This document shows, piece after piece, positions 26,360 to 34,877 of a stretch of DNA of 64,000 bases. Position numbers and translations under genes: made by a program. Source of the stretch: Mycolicibacterium cosmeticum. GTDB taxonomy: Bacteria > Actinomycetota > Actinomycetes > Mycobacteriales > Mycobacteriaceae. The stretch is from assembly GCF_000613185.1 (NCBI RefSeq), contig NZ_CCBB010000001.1, positions 2,542,001 through 2,606,000 of the forward strand. The letters are read 5' to 3'. Each line of letters opens with the position of its first letter. The stretch's first letter is position 1. The notes under the pieces were generated by a model. It saw only the letters and a list, made by a program, of their open reading frames with translations. It had not been told where the DNA came from and did no database searches.

Positions 26360-27937
26360 CTAGTCGTCGATGAGATCAGCGATGGGCGTCTCGGGCGCGG
26401 TGTGCTTGCGGTCGGCGATGAGGTCCTTCCAGAACGACACCGCCAGGCACGCGATGATGATCAGGAACGGCAGCGAGGCGACGATCACGGTGTTCTGCAA
26501 GGCGTTGAGGCCGCCGGCGAACATCAGCACCACGGCCGTGATCCCGGTCAGCACACCCCACAGGATCAGGACGCCGCGCCGTGGCGTCAGCGTGCCGTCA
26601 CTGGTCATCATGCCCAGCACATAGGTGTTGGCGTCCGCGCCGGAGATGAAGAAGATCAGCACCAGCAGGATGGCCACCACCGAGGTCACCGAGGCGAGCG
26701 GGAAGTGGGCCAAGGTCGCGAAGAACGCGCTGTTGATGTCTGCGGCTGTCTGTTTGGCGATATCCCCGCCCTCGAACATGTCGATGTGGATGGCGGTTCC
26801 GCCGAACACGGTGAACCAGGTGAAGAACACCACGCTCGGTACCACCAGCACACCGACGATGAACCCACGGACGGTGCGGCCCTTGGAAATCCGGGCCAGG
26901 AACACCCCGACGAAGGCGCCCCACGACACCCACCATGCCAGCATGAAATAGGTCCACCACTGCATCCATTCCAGATCACCGAAGGCGGTGCCCTGCAGGC
27001 TCATCCGGAAGAAGTCGGTGGCCCAGGTGCCCAGTGACTCGATGTAGAGGTTGGCGATGAAGACGGTCGGTCCGACGACGAGCATGAACACGAACAGCGC
27101 AACCGCCATCACCGTGCTGCCCTGGCTGAGGAACTTGATGCCCTTGCTGACGCCGGTCACCGCGGACATGGTGAACACGGCCGTCACGGCGGCGATGATG
27201 ACCACCTGGGCGACGTTGTTGACCGGGATGCCGAACAGGGTGAACAGACCGTTGTTGACCTGGAGCGCGCCCAGTCCGAGCGAGGTTGTGGTGCCGAACA
27301 GAGTCGCGAACACCGCCAGCACGTCGATCACCTTGCCGATCGGCCCGTTCGCGCGATCGCCGATCAGCGGCACGAAAAGTTGGCTGACCAGGGTGCGCCG
27401 ACCCATCCGATAGGTGGAGTAGGCGATGGCCAGACCGAACACCGCGAAGATGGCCCAGGCGTGCAGACCCCAGTCGAAGTAGGAGTATTGCATGGCGCGC
27501 ACCGCGGCCTGTGGGCTGCCGGGTTCGGCCAGACCGTGCGGGGGCGCGGCCAGATGCGAGATCGGTTCGGCGACACCGTAGGACACCAATCCGATGCCCA
27601 TGACCGCGCTCAGGATCATCGCCAGCCAGGTGAGGGTGCTGAACTCCGGGCGGTCACTGTCCTTGCCGAGCCGGACGTCGCCGTACGGGCTGAACGCGAG
27701 GAAGACGAGGAACACCAGCAGGCCGAGCGTCACCACCAGGTAGAGCCAGCCGAAGCTGCCGGTCACCCAGTTCAGGGAGGCGGTGGTGACCTTGTTGAGG
27801 TTGTCGGTGAGCACCACGGCCCACGCCACGAAGACGGCGGAGATGCCGACGGAGGTCCAGAAGACCGATCCGAGCCGGCCCGTCCGGGGTGGTGCCGGTA
27901 CTTCCGTGATCGGCTCGGTGCCGAGGTCAGCTGTCAT
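26360..27937 (-). CDS. BCCT-family (betaine/choline/carnitine) transporter
   Basis: The 525-residue protein has 12 hydrophobic segments and BCCT landmarks: the Trp-rich stretch [25 protein letters not shown]-like ([19 protein letters not shown]), [21 protein letters not shown] and [11 protein letters not shown]-like [13 protein letters not shown]. BCCT carriers take up quaternary-ammonium compounds such as betaine, choline, carnitine or methylated heterocycles. ATG 27937 has AGGAG 6 nt upstream. First gene of the minus operon; it points to a betaine-like substrate for the whole island. Confidence 0.92.
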   Translation of the reverse strand: [525 protein letters not shown]

Positions 27938-28117
27938 GGGAAACTCCTGCCGGGCGACTTGTATGCAACAGAATGTAAGTGGAGTCACAGTCACTGTCAA
28001 CGCGAACTGTCGCCGCTACACCTCGGGCGGTGCATATCTTGCACTTATCTGCAGATTCGTCCTCCCTTGGCTGTCCATCCTTGACCGTCGACAACTCGGC
28101 CAACTATCGTCTGTGGC
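27938..28117. promoter_or_regulatory. Divergent control region of the catabolic island with GntR-like operators
   Basis: In 180 bp between BCCT and AA_synth genes lie TTGTATGCAA (27959-27968, near-palindromic, close to the TTGTATACAA form many FCD regulators bind) and GTGCA-TATCT-TGCAC (28030-28044, perfect 5-bp arms). The region is less GC-rich than the genes. Confidence 0.5.
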
Positions 28118-28720
28118 ATGCAACAGATTGGCCTGCGCAAGGTGGTCTCGTACCGCGAGACGGTCGTCACCGAGGCCGGGGCGCACCCGGCACACCCCGC
28201 CGTACAGGCCAGCGTCGCGGCCGTCATCGCCAACCCGTGGGTGGGTACCGGCCCCGGACGTGACCTGTCCGCCGAGGTCACGCAGATCGCTCCCCTGCTC
28301 GCGCGACTGCTCACCGACCGGCTGACCCAGGCCCTCGGCGGGGCCGAAGCGGTCGAGGCGTTCGGCAAGGCGGCCCTCGTCGGTACCGCCGGCGAGATCG
28401 AACACGGCGGCGCACTCATCCATACCCCCTACTTCGGCAACCTGATGCGCGAATTCCTCGGCGGCGAGTCGATCATCTGCTTCGCCGACGCCCGCGCGGA
28501 AGCCGGTGAGCCGCTGGTGATCCCGCTGTGGCACAAGACGCAGGCCGCGACCCGCAGCCACTACCAGACGGTGAGCACCCGGATCTCGGACGGTCCGCGC
28601 GCCGACGAACTGGTCATCGTCGCCGCCGGATCCACCGGCCCCCGCCCGCATCCCCGCATCGGGGACCGCACCACCGACCCCGCCGTCACCGTCAAGAGTC
28701 TGGAGAGTGTCCTGTCATGA
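28118..28720 (+). CDS. AA_synth (PF06684, former DUF1185) family protein, copy 1
   Basis: This 200-residue protein shares a clear pattern with the next gene product: NPWVGTGPGRDL, EAFGKAALVGTAGEIEHGGA, LIHTPYFGNLMRE, IPLWHKTQAATRSHYQTVSTR and ADELVIVAAG. The Pfam name suggests amino acid synthesis, but its biochemical role is not established. It heads the catabolic operon; its stop overlaps the second copy (ATGA). A role in an early or toxic-intermediate step is possible. Confidence 0.75.
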   Translation: MQQIGLRKVVSYRETVVTEAGAHPAHPAVQASVAAVIANPWVGTGPGRDLSAEVTQIAPLLARLLTDRLTQALGGAEAVEAFGKAALVGTAGEIEHGGALIHTPYFGNLMREFLGGESIICFADARAEAGEPLVIPLWHKTQAATRSHYQTVSTRISDGPRADELVIVAAGSTGPRPHPRIGDRTTDPAVTVKSLESVLS

Positions 28721-29268
28721 AGCTGCGCAAGATCGTCACCGTCGTCGAAGAGATCCGCACCGAGGGCGGCCGGGAGGTCAATCCGCCGGCTCGTGTCGCC
28801 GTCGTCGCCGCGGTGATCGAAAATCCGTGGGCTGGGCAGGGATTCGTGGAGAACCTGAACCCGGGCATCGACGCGACAGCGTCCGATCTCGGCGCGCTAC
28901 TCGCTCCCCTGGTGCTCGAAGCCCTCGACGCCCCCGCCGAGGCCTACGGCAAGGCGGCGATCGTCGGGCTCGACGGCGAGATCGAACACGGCTCCGGGTT
29001 GATCCACACGCTGAAGTTCGGCGACCACTTCCGCAAGGCGGCCAACGCCACCACGTTGTTGCCCGCGGTGGAGAAGCGCGGGCCGGCCGGTGTGCTCTTC
29101 GACATCCCGCTCAAACACATCACCGACGCCACCATCCGCTCCCACCACCAGACCGTCGAGGTCCGTGTCGCCGACGCCCCACACGCCGACGAGATCGTCA
29201 TCGCGCTGGCCGCGTCCGCGCAGGGCCGCCCGCAGCAGCGGCTGGCCCCGTTGAGCTCCGAGCAGTGA
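28717..29268 (+). CDS. AA_synth (PF06684) family protein, copy 2
   Basis: This 183-residue paralogue of the previous product keeps the same motifs: NPWAGQGFVENL, EAYGKAAIVGLDGEIEHGSG, LIHTLKFGDHFRK, IPLKHITDATIRSHHQTVEVR and ADEIVIALA. The conserved HG/GEIEHG and SHxQTV segments may form an active or binding site. Two diverged copies, translationally coupled, suggest a heteromeric complex. Function not known. Confidence 0.75.
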   Translation: MKLRKIVTVVEEIRTEGGREVNPPARVAVVAAVIENPWAGQGFVENLNPGIDATASDLGALLAPLVLEALDAPAEAYGKAAIVGLDGEIEHGSGLIHTLKFGDHFRKAANATTLLPAVEKRGPAGVLFDIPLKHITDATIRSHHQTVEVRVADAPHADEIVIALAASAQGRPQQRLAPLSSEQ

Positions 29269-30002
29269 CCGCCGTCGTCCTGCTGCACGGGGTGGGGCTC
29301 GACCACACCGTGTGGGAGCCGGTCACCGCGCTGCTGGACGACCGGTTCACCGTCATCACACCGGACCTGCCCGGCCACGGCGCGCGGCCACCGGCCCCGG
29401 CCGGGGTGACCCTGGCCGACCTGGCCGACGGGGTCGCCGCCGACATTCCGCCCGGTGCACACCTCGTCGGGTTCTCGCTCGGCGCGCTGGTGGCCCAACA
29501 CCTTGCGGTGCACCGGCCCGAACTGGTGGCCTCGCTGGCGTCGGTGGCCTCGGTGTGCCGGCGCACCCCGCAGGAACGGGCCGCCGTGCTGGCCCGGCTG
29601 GACGCCGCGGCCGCCGATATGGCGGCCAGTTCGGCTGCATCGCTGCACCGTTGGTACGACGGCACCGACGTCGGCCCCGAGCAGGTGGCCGCCACCGCCG
29701 CAATGCTGGCGGCCAACGATCGCGACAGCTTCCTGCACTGCTACCGGGTGTTCGCCACCGCGGACGCCGAGATCGGCCCGCAGTTGGGCCGCATCGGGGT
29801 GCCCGCGTTGGCCGTCACCGGATCCGACGACCCCGGCTCCACCCCGGAGATGACGCGGCGACTGGCCGACTCCATTCCGGGTTGTGAGGCCGTCGTCATC
29901 CCCGGCGCGCGACACATGCTCCCCGTCCAGAAGCCGGCCGAACTGGCCGCCTGCCTCACGTCCTTCCACACCCGCGTCCTCGGAGGTCACACCCGTGTCT
30001 GA
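29265..30002 (+). CDS. Alpha/beta hydrolase (3-oxoadipate enol-lactonase-like)
   Basis: This 245-residue hydrolase has the oxyanion HGVGLDHTVWEPV, the nucleophile elbow LVGFSLGALVAQ (Ser near residue 69), a late Asp in AVTGSDDPGSTP and His in IPGARHMLP, so the Ser-Asp-His triad is complete. It resembles lactonases and C-C or amide hydrolases of catabolic pathways. The GTG overlaps the previous stop (GTGA) and the gene overlaps the ALDH gene by 8 nt. Candidate for hydrolysing a ring-opened intermediate or lactone. Confidence 0.85.
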   Translation: MTAVVLLHGVGLDHTVWEPVTALLDDRFTVITPDLPGHGARPPAPAGVTLADLADGVAADIPPGAHLVGFSLGALVAQHLAVHRPELVASLASVASVCRRTPQERAAVLARLDAAAADMAASSAASLHRWYDGTDVGPEQVAATAAMLAANDRDSFLHCYRVFATADAEIGPQLGRIGVPALAVTGSDDPGSTPEMTRRLADSIPGCEAVVIPGARHMLPVQKPAELAACLTSFHTRVLGGHTRV

Positions 30003-31476
30003 AACACTGCAGCACTTCATCGGCGGCGCACCGACCCCACCGAACTCCGGCGAGTACTTCGAGAGCACCAACCCGGCCACCCGGGAGGTGCTGTACCGGG
30101 CCGCACGCGGCAACGCCGCCGATATCGACACGGCCGTGGCCGCGGCGACCGAGGCATTCCACGACCCCCGGTGGCGTGATCTGTCCCAGACCAAACGCGG
30201 TCACCTGCTGCGCCGGCTCGGTGACCTCATCGGTGCACACGCCGAGGAACTGGCCCGCTCGGAGTCGTTGGACAACGGCAAGTTGCTGCGGGAGATGCGG
30301 GGCCAGCTGGCCACGCTGCCCGAGTATTACTACTACTACGCGGGTTTGGCCGACAAGATCCACGGTGAGGTGATCCCCACCTCGAATCGTCAGGTGCTCA
30401 ACTACACCATGCGCGAGCCGCTGGGGGTGGTCGGCGCGATCACCCCGTGGAATTCTCCGTTGACGCTGACCACCAGCAAGCTGGCACCCGCGTTGTGCGT
30501 CGGCAACACCGTGGTGATCAAACCGTCGGAGTACACGTCGGCGACGGTGCTGAAACTCGCCGAACTCGCGATCGAGGCCGGCTTCCCGCCGGGTGCGGTC
30601 AACGTCGTCACCGGCTTCGGCGCCGAAGCCGGCCAGCCGCTGGTGGATCATCGCGGGCTGGCGAAGATCTCGTTCACCGGCAGCACCGCCACCGGTTCAC
30701 GCATCGCCTCGGCGGCGGCCGGCCGGTTCATCGGTTCGACGCTGGAGCTGGGCGGCAAGTCCCCGAACATCGTCTTCGACGACGCCGACATCGCCAACGC
30801 CGCCACCGGTGTGGTGGCGGGCATCTTCGCCGCGGCCGGGCAGACGTGCATCGCGGGCAGCCGAGTGTTCGCCCACCGCGCGATCTACGACGAACTGCTC
30901 GACCGCGTCGCCGAGCGCGCCCGCAGCATCCGGATGGGCAACCCGCTCGACGACGACACCGAACTCGGCCCGCTGGCATTCGAGGATCAACGCGACAAGG
31001 TCGCCTCTTACGTCGACCTTGGCCGCAGCGAGGGCGCCCGGGTGCTCACCGGCGGTCGGGCCACCGATGGCGGCCTCGGCGGATTCTTCTACGAACCAAC
31101 GGTTCTGGTCGACGTGACCAACGAGATGCGGGTGGTCCGCGAGGAGATCTTCGGGCCGGTCGCGGCGGTCATGCCCTTCGACACCGAAGACGAGGTGATC
31201 GCGCTCGCCAATGACACCGACTACGGTCTGGCCGCCGGGATCTGGACCTCGAATCTGGCCCGCGCACACCGGATGGCGGCACGGCTGGACGCCGGCACCA
31301 TCTGGGTGAACACCTACCGGGCCATGTCACCCATGTCCCCCAGGCAAGGCTTCAAGAGCAGCGGTGTCGGCGTCGAGCACGGCACCGAGACCATCAAGGA
31401 GTACACCCGGCTCAAGAGCGTGTGGATCAACACCGACGAGGGCCCGGTGCCCGACCCGTTCGTGATGCGGAGCTGA
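29995..31476 (+). CDS. Aldehyde dehydrogenase
   Basis: A 493-residue NAD(P)-dependent ALDH with PWNSPLTLTTSKLAPALCVGN, KPSEYTSAT, the Glu motif LELGGKSPNIVFDD (near residue 251) and the Cys motif AAGQTCIAGSRVF (near 285). It oxidises an aldehyde to the acid, in this context probably a semialdehyde formed after ring cleavage. GTG 29995 has GGAGG 8 nt upstream. Closest subgroup looks like betaine/2-hydroxymuconic-type ALDHs, but the substrate is not readable. Confidence 0.92.
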   Translation: MSETLQHFIGGAPTPPNSGEYFESTNPATREVLYRAARGNAADIDTAVAAATEAFHDPRWRDLSQTKRGHLLRRLGDLIGAHAEELARSESLDNGKLLREMRGQLATLPEYYYYYAGLADKIHGEVIPTSNRQVLNYTMREPLGVVGAITPWNSPLTLTTSKLAPALCVGNTVVIKPSEYTSATVLKLAELAIEAGFPPGAVNVVTGFGAEAGQPLVDHRGLAKISFTGSTATGSRIASAAAGRFIGSTLELGGKSPNIVFDDADIANAATGVVAGIFAAAGQTCIAGSRVFAHRAIYDELLDRVAERARSIRMGNPLDDDTELGPLAFEDQRDKVASYVDLGRSEGARVLTGGRATDGGLGGFFYEPTVLVDVTNEMRVVREEIFGPVAAVMPFDTEDEVIALANDTDYGLAAGIWTSNLARAHRMAARLDAGTIWVNTYRAMSPMSPRQGFKSSGVGVEHGTETIKEYTRLKSVWINTDEGPVPDPFVMRS

Positions 31477-31477
31477 C

Positions 31478-31681
31478 ATGCCACTCGTCGAGGTCACCAT
31501 CGCCGAGGGCCGGTCGGCCGCGCAGATCCGCGCCATGATGCACGAGGTGCACGAGGCGGTGTTGCGCACCGTGGACACCCGCCCCGAGCACATCCGCGTC
31601 ATCGTCCGGGAGGTTCCCCGGACCCATTGGGCCACAGGCGATCTGACCATCGCCGAAATGAGATCGAAGGAGCCGTCATGA
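31478..31681 (+). CDS. 4-oxalocrotonate tautomerase family protein
   Basis: The product has 67 residues with the N-terminal MPLVEVTIAEGR giving Pro2 as catalytic base, and HIRVIVREVPRTHWATGD, typical of 4-OT. These small oligomeric enzymes interconvert enol and keto acids or act as hydratases in aromatic catabolism. It begins one base after the ALDH stop and overlaps the monooxygenase start (ATGA). Confidence 0.88.
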   Translation: MPLVEVTIAEGRSAAQIRAMMHEVHEAVLRTVDTRPEHIRVIVREVPRTHWATGDLTIAEMRSKEPS

Positions 31682-32721
31682 GATTCTCGCTGTTCGTGCA
31701 CATGGAGCGTTGGGACGAATCGGTCAGCCATCGTGAACTTTTCGAGAACCTGACCGAGCTGACATTATTGGCCGAGGCCGGCGGTTTTTCGACGGTGTGG
31801 ATCGGCGAACACCACGCCATGGAGTACACCATCTCGCCGAGCCCGATGCCGCTGCTGGCGTACCTGGCCGGCCAGACCAGCACCATTCGGCTCGGGGCGG
31901 GAACCATCATCGCGCCGTTCTGGAACCCGATCCGGGTGGCGGGTGAATGCGCCCTGCTCGACGTGATCAGCAACGGTCGCATGGAGGTCGGACTGGCCCG
32001 CGGCGCCTACCAGATCGAGTTCGACCGGATGATGCCCGGACTGGCAGCCTCCGACGGCGGCAAATACCTCCGCGAACTGGTGCCCGCGGTCCGCAACCTG
32101 TGGCAGGGCGACTACGCGCACGACGGGCAGATCTGGCAGTTCCCGACGTCGACCAGCGTACCCAAGCCGGTGCAGAAGCCGACCCCGCCGATGTGGATCG
32201 CCGCCCGCGACCCCGACTCCCACGACTTCGCGGTGGCCCATGGCTGCAATGTGATGGTCACACCCCTGATGAAGGGCGACGAGGAGGTGGTGGCGCTGCG
32301 GGACAAGTTCGAGACCGCCGTCGCCAACCATCCCGAGGTGCCGCGCCCGCAGCTGATGGTGTTGCGCCACACCCATATTCACTCGCCGGCAGATCCCGAC
32401 GGCTGGCGTCCGGCGGCCGCGGCCATCTCGCGGTTCTACCGCACCTTCGATGCCTGGTTCGGGAACTCGACCACACCGGTCAACGGCTTCCTGGACCCCA
32501 GCCCGGAATCGAAATTCGCCGGGCGCCCGGAGTTCGAACTGGAATCGCTGCACCGAACCGCCATGATCGGCACCCCCGACGAGGTCATCGAGCGGTTACA
32601 CACCTACCGGGATCTCGGCGTCGACGAGTACAGCTTCTGGATCGACAACAGCATGAGCCACGACGAGAAGCGCATATCCCTGGAACTGTTCATCAAGGAA
32701 GTCGTCCCCGCTTTCCAGTAA
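31678..32721 (+). CDS. Luciferase-like (LLM) flavin-dependent monooxygenase
   Basis: A 347-residue bacterial-luciferase-type TIM barrel: MRFSLFVHMERWDESVSHRE, LLAEAGGFSTVWIGEHHAMEY, RLGAGTIIAPFWNPIRVAGE, LLDVISNGRMEVGLARGAYQ. Such enzymes use FMNH2 supplied by a separate reductase, present in the divergent operon. In trigonelline and pyridine degradation, LLM enzymes open the N-heterocyclic ring. It is the probable first catabolic enzyme of this island. Confidence 0.88.
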   Translation: MRFSLFVHMERWDESVSHRELFENLTELTLLAEAGGFSTVWIGEHHAMEYTISPSPMPLLAYLAGQTSTIRLGAGTIIAPFWNPIRVAGECALLDVISNGRMEVGLARGAYQIEFDRMMPGLAASDGGKYLRELVPAVRNLWQGDYAHDGQIWQFPTSTSVPKPVQKPTPPMWIAARDPDSHDFAVAHGCNVMVTPLMKGDEEVVALRDKFETAVANHPEVPRPQLMVLRHTHIHSPADPDGWRPAAAAISRFYRTFDAWFGNSTTPVNGFLDPSPESKFAGRPEFELESLHRTAMIGTPDEVIERLHTYRDLGVDEYSFWIDNSMSHDEKRISLELFIKEVVPAFQ

Positions 32722-32731
32722 GGAGCCGGCC

Positions 32732-33040
32732 ATGGACGGTGTGCGTATCGCCGCCGCAGATCTGCAGGACGCCCAACGCCGCGCGGCCAAGGTCCGCGCC
32801 GCGGGAAAGCCGGTGCTGCTCGACATCGAGGTGCTGATCGACCGCGACAGCCGCGCGGCGTTCCGGGCACTGGAGCGGGTGCCCGCCAGCGGCGCGCTGC
32901 GCTACGTCGGCACACCACGCGGCCTGGCCGGGTTGATCGCCGATGTGCAGCGCCTCGGTGTCGCCGACTATGTCGTGCTCAAGCCGCTCGCGGACAGCCC
33001 GGTGGCGGACCTGATGCTGGAGGAACTGCTGGCCGGGTGA
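32732..33040 (+). CDS. Small protein resembling the C-terminal part of LLM monooxygenases
   Basis: This 102-residue product, 10 nt after the monooxygenase gene with GGAG before its ATG, reads LLDIEVLIDRDSRAAFRALE then LRYVGTPRGLAGLIADVQR and ADYVVLKPLA. The VGTP...LGVADYVVLKP end is like the closing barrel elements of luciferase-like enzymes. It could be a regulatory or structural subunit, or a degenerate paralogue. No established family recognised. Confidence 0.65.
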   Translation: MDGVRIAAADLQDAQRRAAKVRAAGKPVLLDIEVLIDRDSRAAFRALERVPASGALRYVGTPRGLAGLIADVQRLGVADYVVLKPLADSPVADLMLEELLAG

Positions 33041-33047
33041 GCCCTGG

Positions 33048-33659
33048 CTAGACCATGGCGCGCCGGCCGGCCAGGGCCCGGCCCAGGGTCAGCTCGTCGG
33101 CGAACTCGAGGTCCCCACCCATCGGCAGGCCGGAGGCGATCCGGGTCACCGTCAGGCCGGGGATGTCGCGCAACATGCGCATCAGATACGTGGCGGTCGC
33201 CTCGCCTTCGGTGTTCGGGTCGGTGGCGATGATCACCTCGGCGACGTCGACACCATCGACCCGCTCGCCGATCCGATTGAGCAGTTCGCGGATCCGCAGC
33301 TGGTCCGGGCCGACCCCGGACAGCGGGTCCAGCGCACCGCCCAGCACGTGGTAGCGGCCGCGGAACTCACGGGTGCGTTCCACCGCCTGGATGTCCTTGG
33401 GCTCCTCGACCACACACACCAGCGAGGCATCACGGCGCGGGTCGTTGCAGATCCGGCAGCGCTGCTCGTCGGAGACGTTGCCGCACACCGCGCAGAACGT
33501 GACACCGTCGCGGATCCGGCCCAGCACCGCGGTCAGCCGGTCGATATCCGGAGGTTCGACCGACAACAGGTGAAAAGCGATGCGCTGCGCGCTTTTCGGC
33601 CCGATACCGGGCAGCTTGCCGAGCTCGTCGATCAGATCCTGGACGGGGCCCTCGAACAC
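33048..33659 (-). CDS. recR: Recombination mediator protein RecR
   Basis: The 203-residue RecR has an N-terminal helix-hairpin-helix ([21 protein letters not shown]), the Cys4 zinc finger [16 protein letters not shown], and a Toprim domain ([35 protein letters not shown]). It acts with RecO/RecF in loading RecA at gaps. It lies downstream of the ybaB/ebfC gene on the same strand, the usual dnaX-ybaB-recR association, here with other genes between. Confidence 0.97.
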   Translation of the reverse strand: MFEGPVQDLIDELGKLPGIGPKSAQRIAFHLLSVEPPDIDRLTAVLGRIRDGVTFCAVCGNVSDEQRCRICNDPRRDASLVCVVEEPKDIQAVERTREFRGRYHVLGGALDPLSGVGPDQLRIRELLNRIGERVDGVDVAEVIIATDPNTEGEATATYLMRMLRDIPGLTVTRIASGLPMGGDLEFADELTLGRALAGRRAMV

Positions 33660-33669
33660 TCAGGTGCCT

Positions 33670-34002
33670 CTACAGTCCGGGCAACCCGAGGCCACCCAGC
33701 CCGCCGGCCAGCGGGCCCAGCCGCGACTGCGCCAGGATGGTCACCTGCTTGGCGGCATCGGCCAGGGCACCGACGATGAGGTCCTGCAGGGTCTCCGGAT
33801 CCTGCGGGTCGATCACCTTGGGATCGATGGCCACCGCCACCACCTCACCGCTGCCCTTCATCGTGACCTGAACCAGGCCGCCGCCGCCCTGGCCGTGCAC
33901 CTCCGCGTTGGCCAGCGCCTCCTGCGCCTCCATCAGTTGCTGCTGCACCTGCTGGGCCTGCGCGAGCAGCGCGGACATATCGGGCGGGCTGCCGGGTTGC
34001 AT
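33670..34002 (-). CDS. YbaB/EbfC-family nucleoid-associated protein
   Basis: A 110-residue protein with an N-terminal helix ([21 protein letters not shown]) and the core [25 protein letters not shown], the YbaB/EbfC fold that dimerises and binds DNA. Gly/Leu-rich C-terminus ([10 protein letters not shown]). It is followed after 10 bp by recR and is presumably co-transcribed. Confidence 0.93.
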   Translation of the reverse strand: MQPGSPPDMSALLAQAQQVQQQLMEAQEALANAEVHGQGGGGLVQVTMKGSGEVVAVAIDPKVIDPQDPETLQDLIVGALADAAKQVTILAQSRLGPLAGGLGGLGLPGL

Positions 34003-34115
34003 GTCGTCCCCTTGCGTCTTGGCTTGGTTGCGTACCGGTCTCGACTTGGTTTCACTCGTGAGCCGACGGCGGTTTGTCCTTCAAGACTAGTCGCCGTCGC
34101 CGCTACGGTGGCGCC

Positions 34116-34874
34116 GTGCACGTCCCCAACAGTTTGCGTGTCTTGGCCACGGCCCTGCTCGTCGCCGGCACCGCCACCGTGACGTCCTCGACCGTGCCGC
34201 CCGCCGCTGCCGCCCCGGCCAACATCGCCGGCATGATCGTGTTCCTAGACCCCGGCCACAACGGCGCCAACGACGCGTCCATCAGCCGCCAGGTGCCCAC
34301 CGGCCGGGGCGGCACGAAGGACTGCCAGGCCAGCGGCACCAGCACCAACTCGGGCTATCCGGAACACACCTTCAACTGGGACACCACGCTGCGGGTGCGG
34401 GCCGCTCTCACCCAGCTCGGGGTGCGCACGGCGATGTCGCGGGGTAACGACGACGCCCTGGGCCCGTGCGTCGACGAGCGCGCCGCCATGGCCAACGCCA
34501 TCCGGCCCAACGCCATCGTGAGCATCCACGCCGACGGCGGACCCGCCAACGGCCGTGGGTTCCACGTGCTGTACTCGTCGCCGCCGCTGAACACCGCCCA
34601 GGCCGGGCCCGCTGTCCAGTTCGCCCAGGTGATGCGCGACCAGATGCAAGGCTCCGGCATCCCGCCGGCGAACTACATCGGGTCCGGCGGGCTGGACGCC
34701 CGCGCCGATATCGCCGGGCTGAACCTGGCGCAGTACCCGTCGATCCTGGTCGAGTGCGGCAACATGAAGAACCCGGCCGATTCGGCGCTGATGGAGTCCG
34801 ACACCGGCCGCCAGAAGTACGCCGACGCCATCGTCCGCGGCATCGTCACCTACCTGGCGGCCGGGGCACGGTAG
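34116..34874 (+). CDS. Secreted N-acetylmuramoyl-L-alanine amidase (Rv3717/Ami1-like)
   Basis: A 252-residue amidase_3 zinc enzyme. A signal peptide (VLATALLVAGTATVTSS ... AAAAPA) exports it. Zn/catalytic residues: His48 in DPGHNG, His138 in VSIHADGG and Glu213 in ILVECGNMK. The two Cys around KDCQASG and LGPCVDE match the disulfide of the M. tuberculosis homologue. It removes stem peptides from peptidoglycan, aiding cell separation. GTG 34116 places the signal peptide correctly; upstream codons are not needed. Confidence 0.92.
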   Translation: MHVPNSLRVLATALLVAGTATVTSSTVPPAAAAPANIAGMIVFLDPGHNGANDASISRQVPTGRGGTKDCQASGTSTNSGYPEHTFNWDTTLRVRAALTQLGVRTAMSRGNDDALGPCVDERAAMANAIRPNAIVSIHADGGPANGRGFHVLYSSPPLNTAQAGPAVQFAQVMRDQMQGSGIPPANYIGSGGLDARADIAGLNLAQYPSILVECGNMKNPADSALMESDTGRQKYADAIVRGIVTYLAAGAR

Positions 34875-34877
34875 CTG

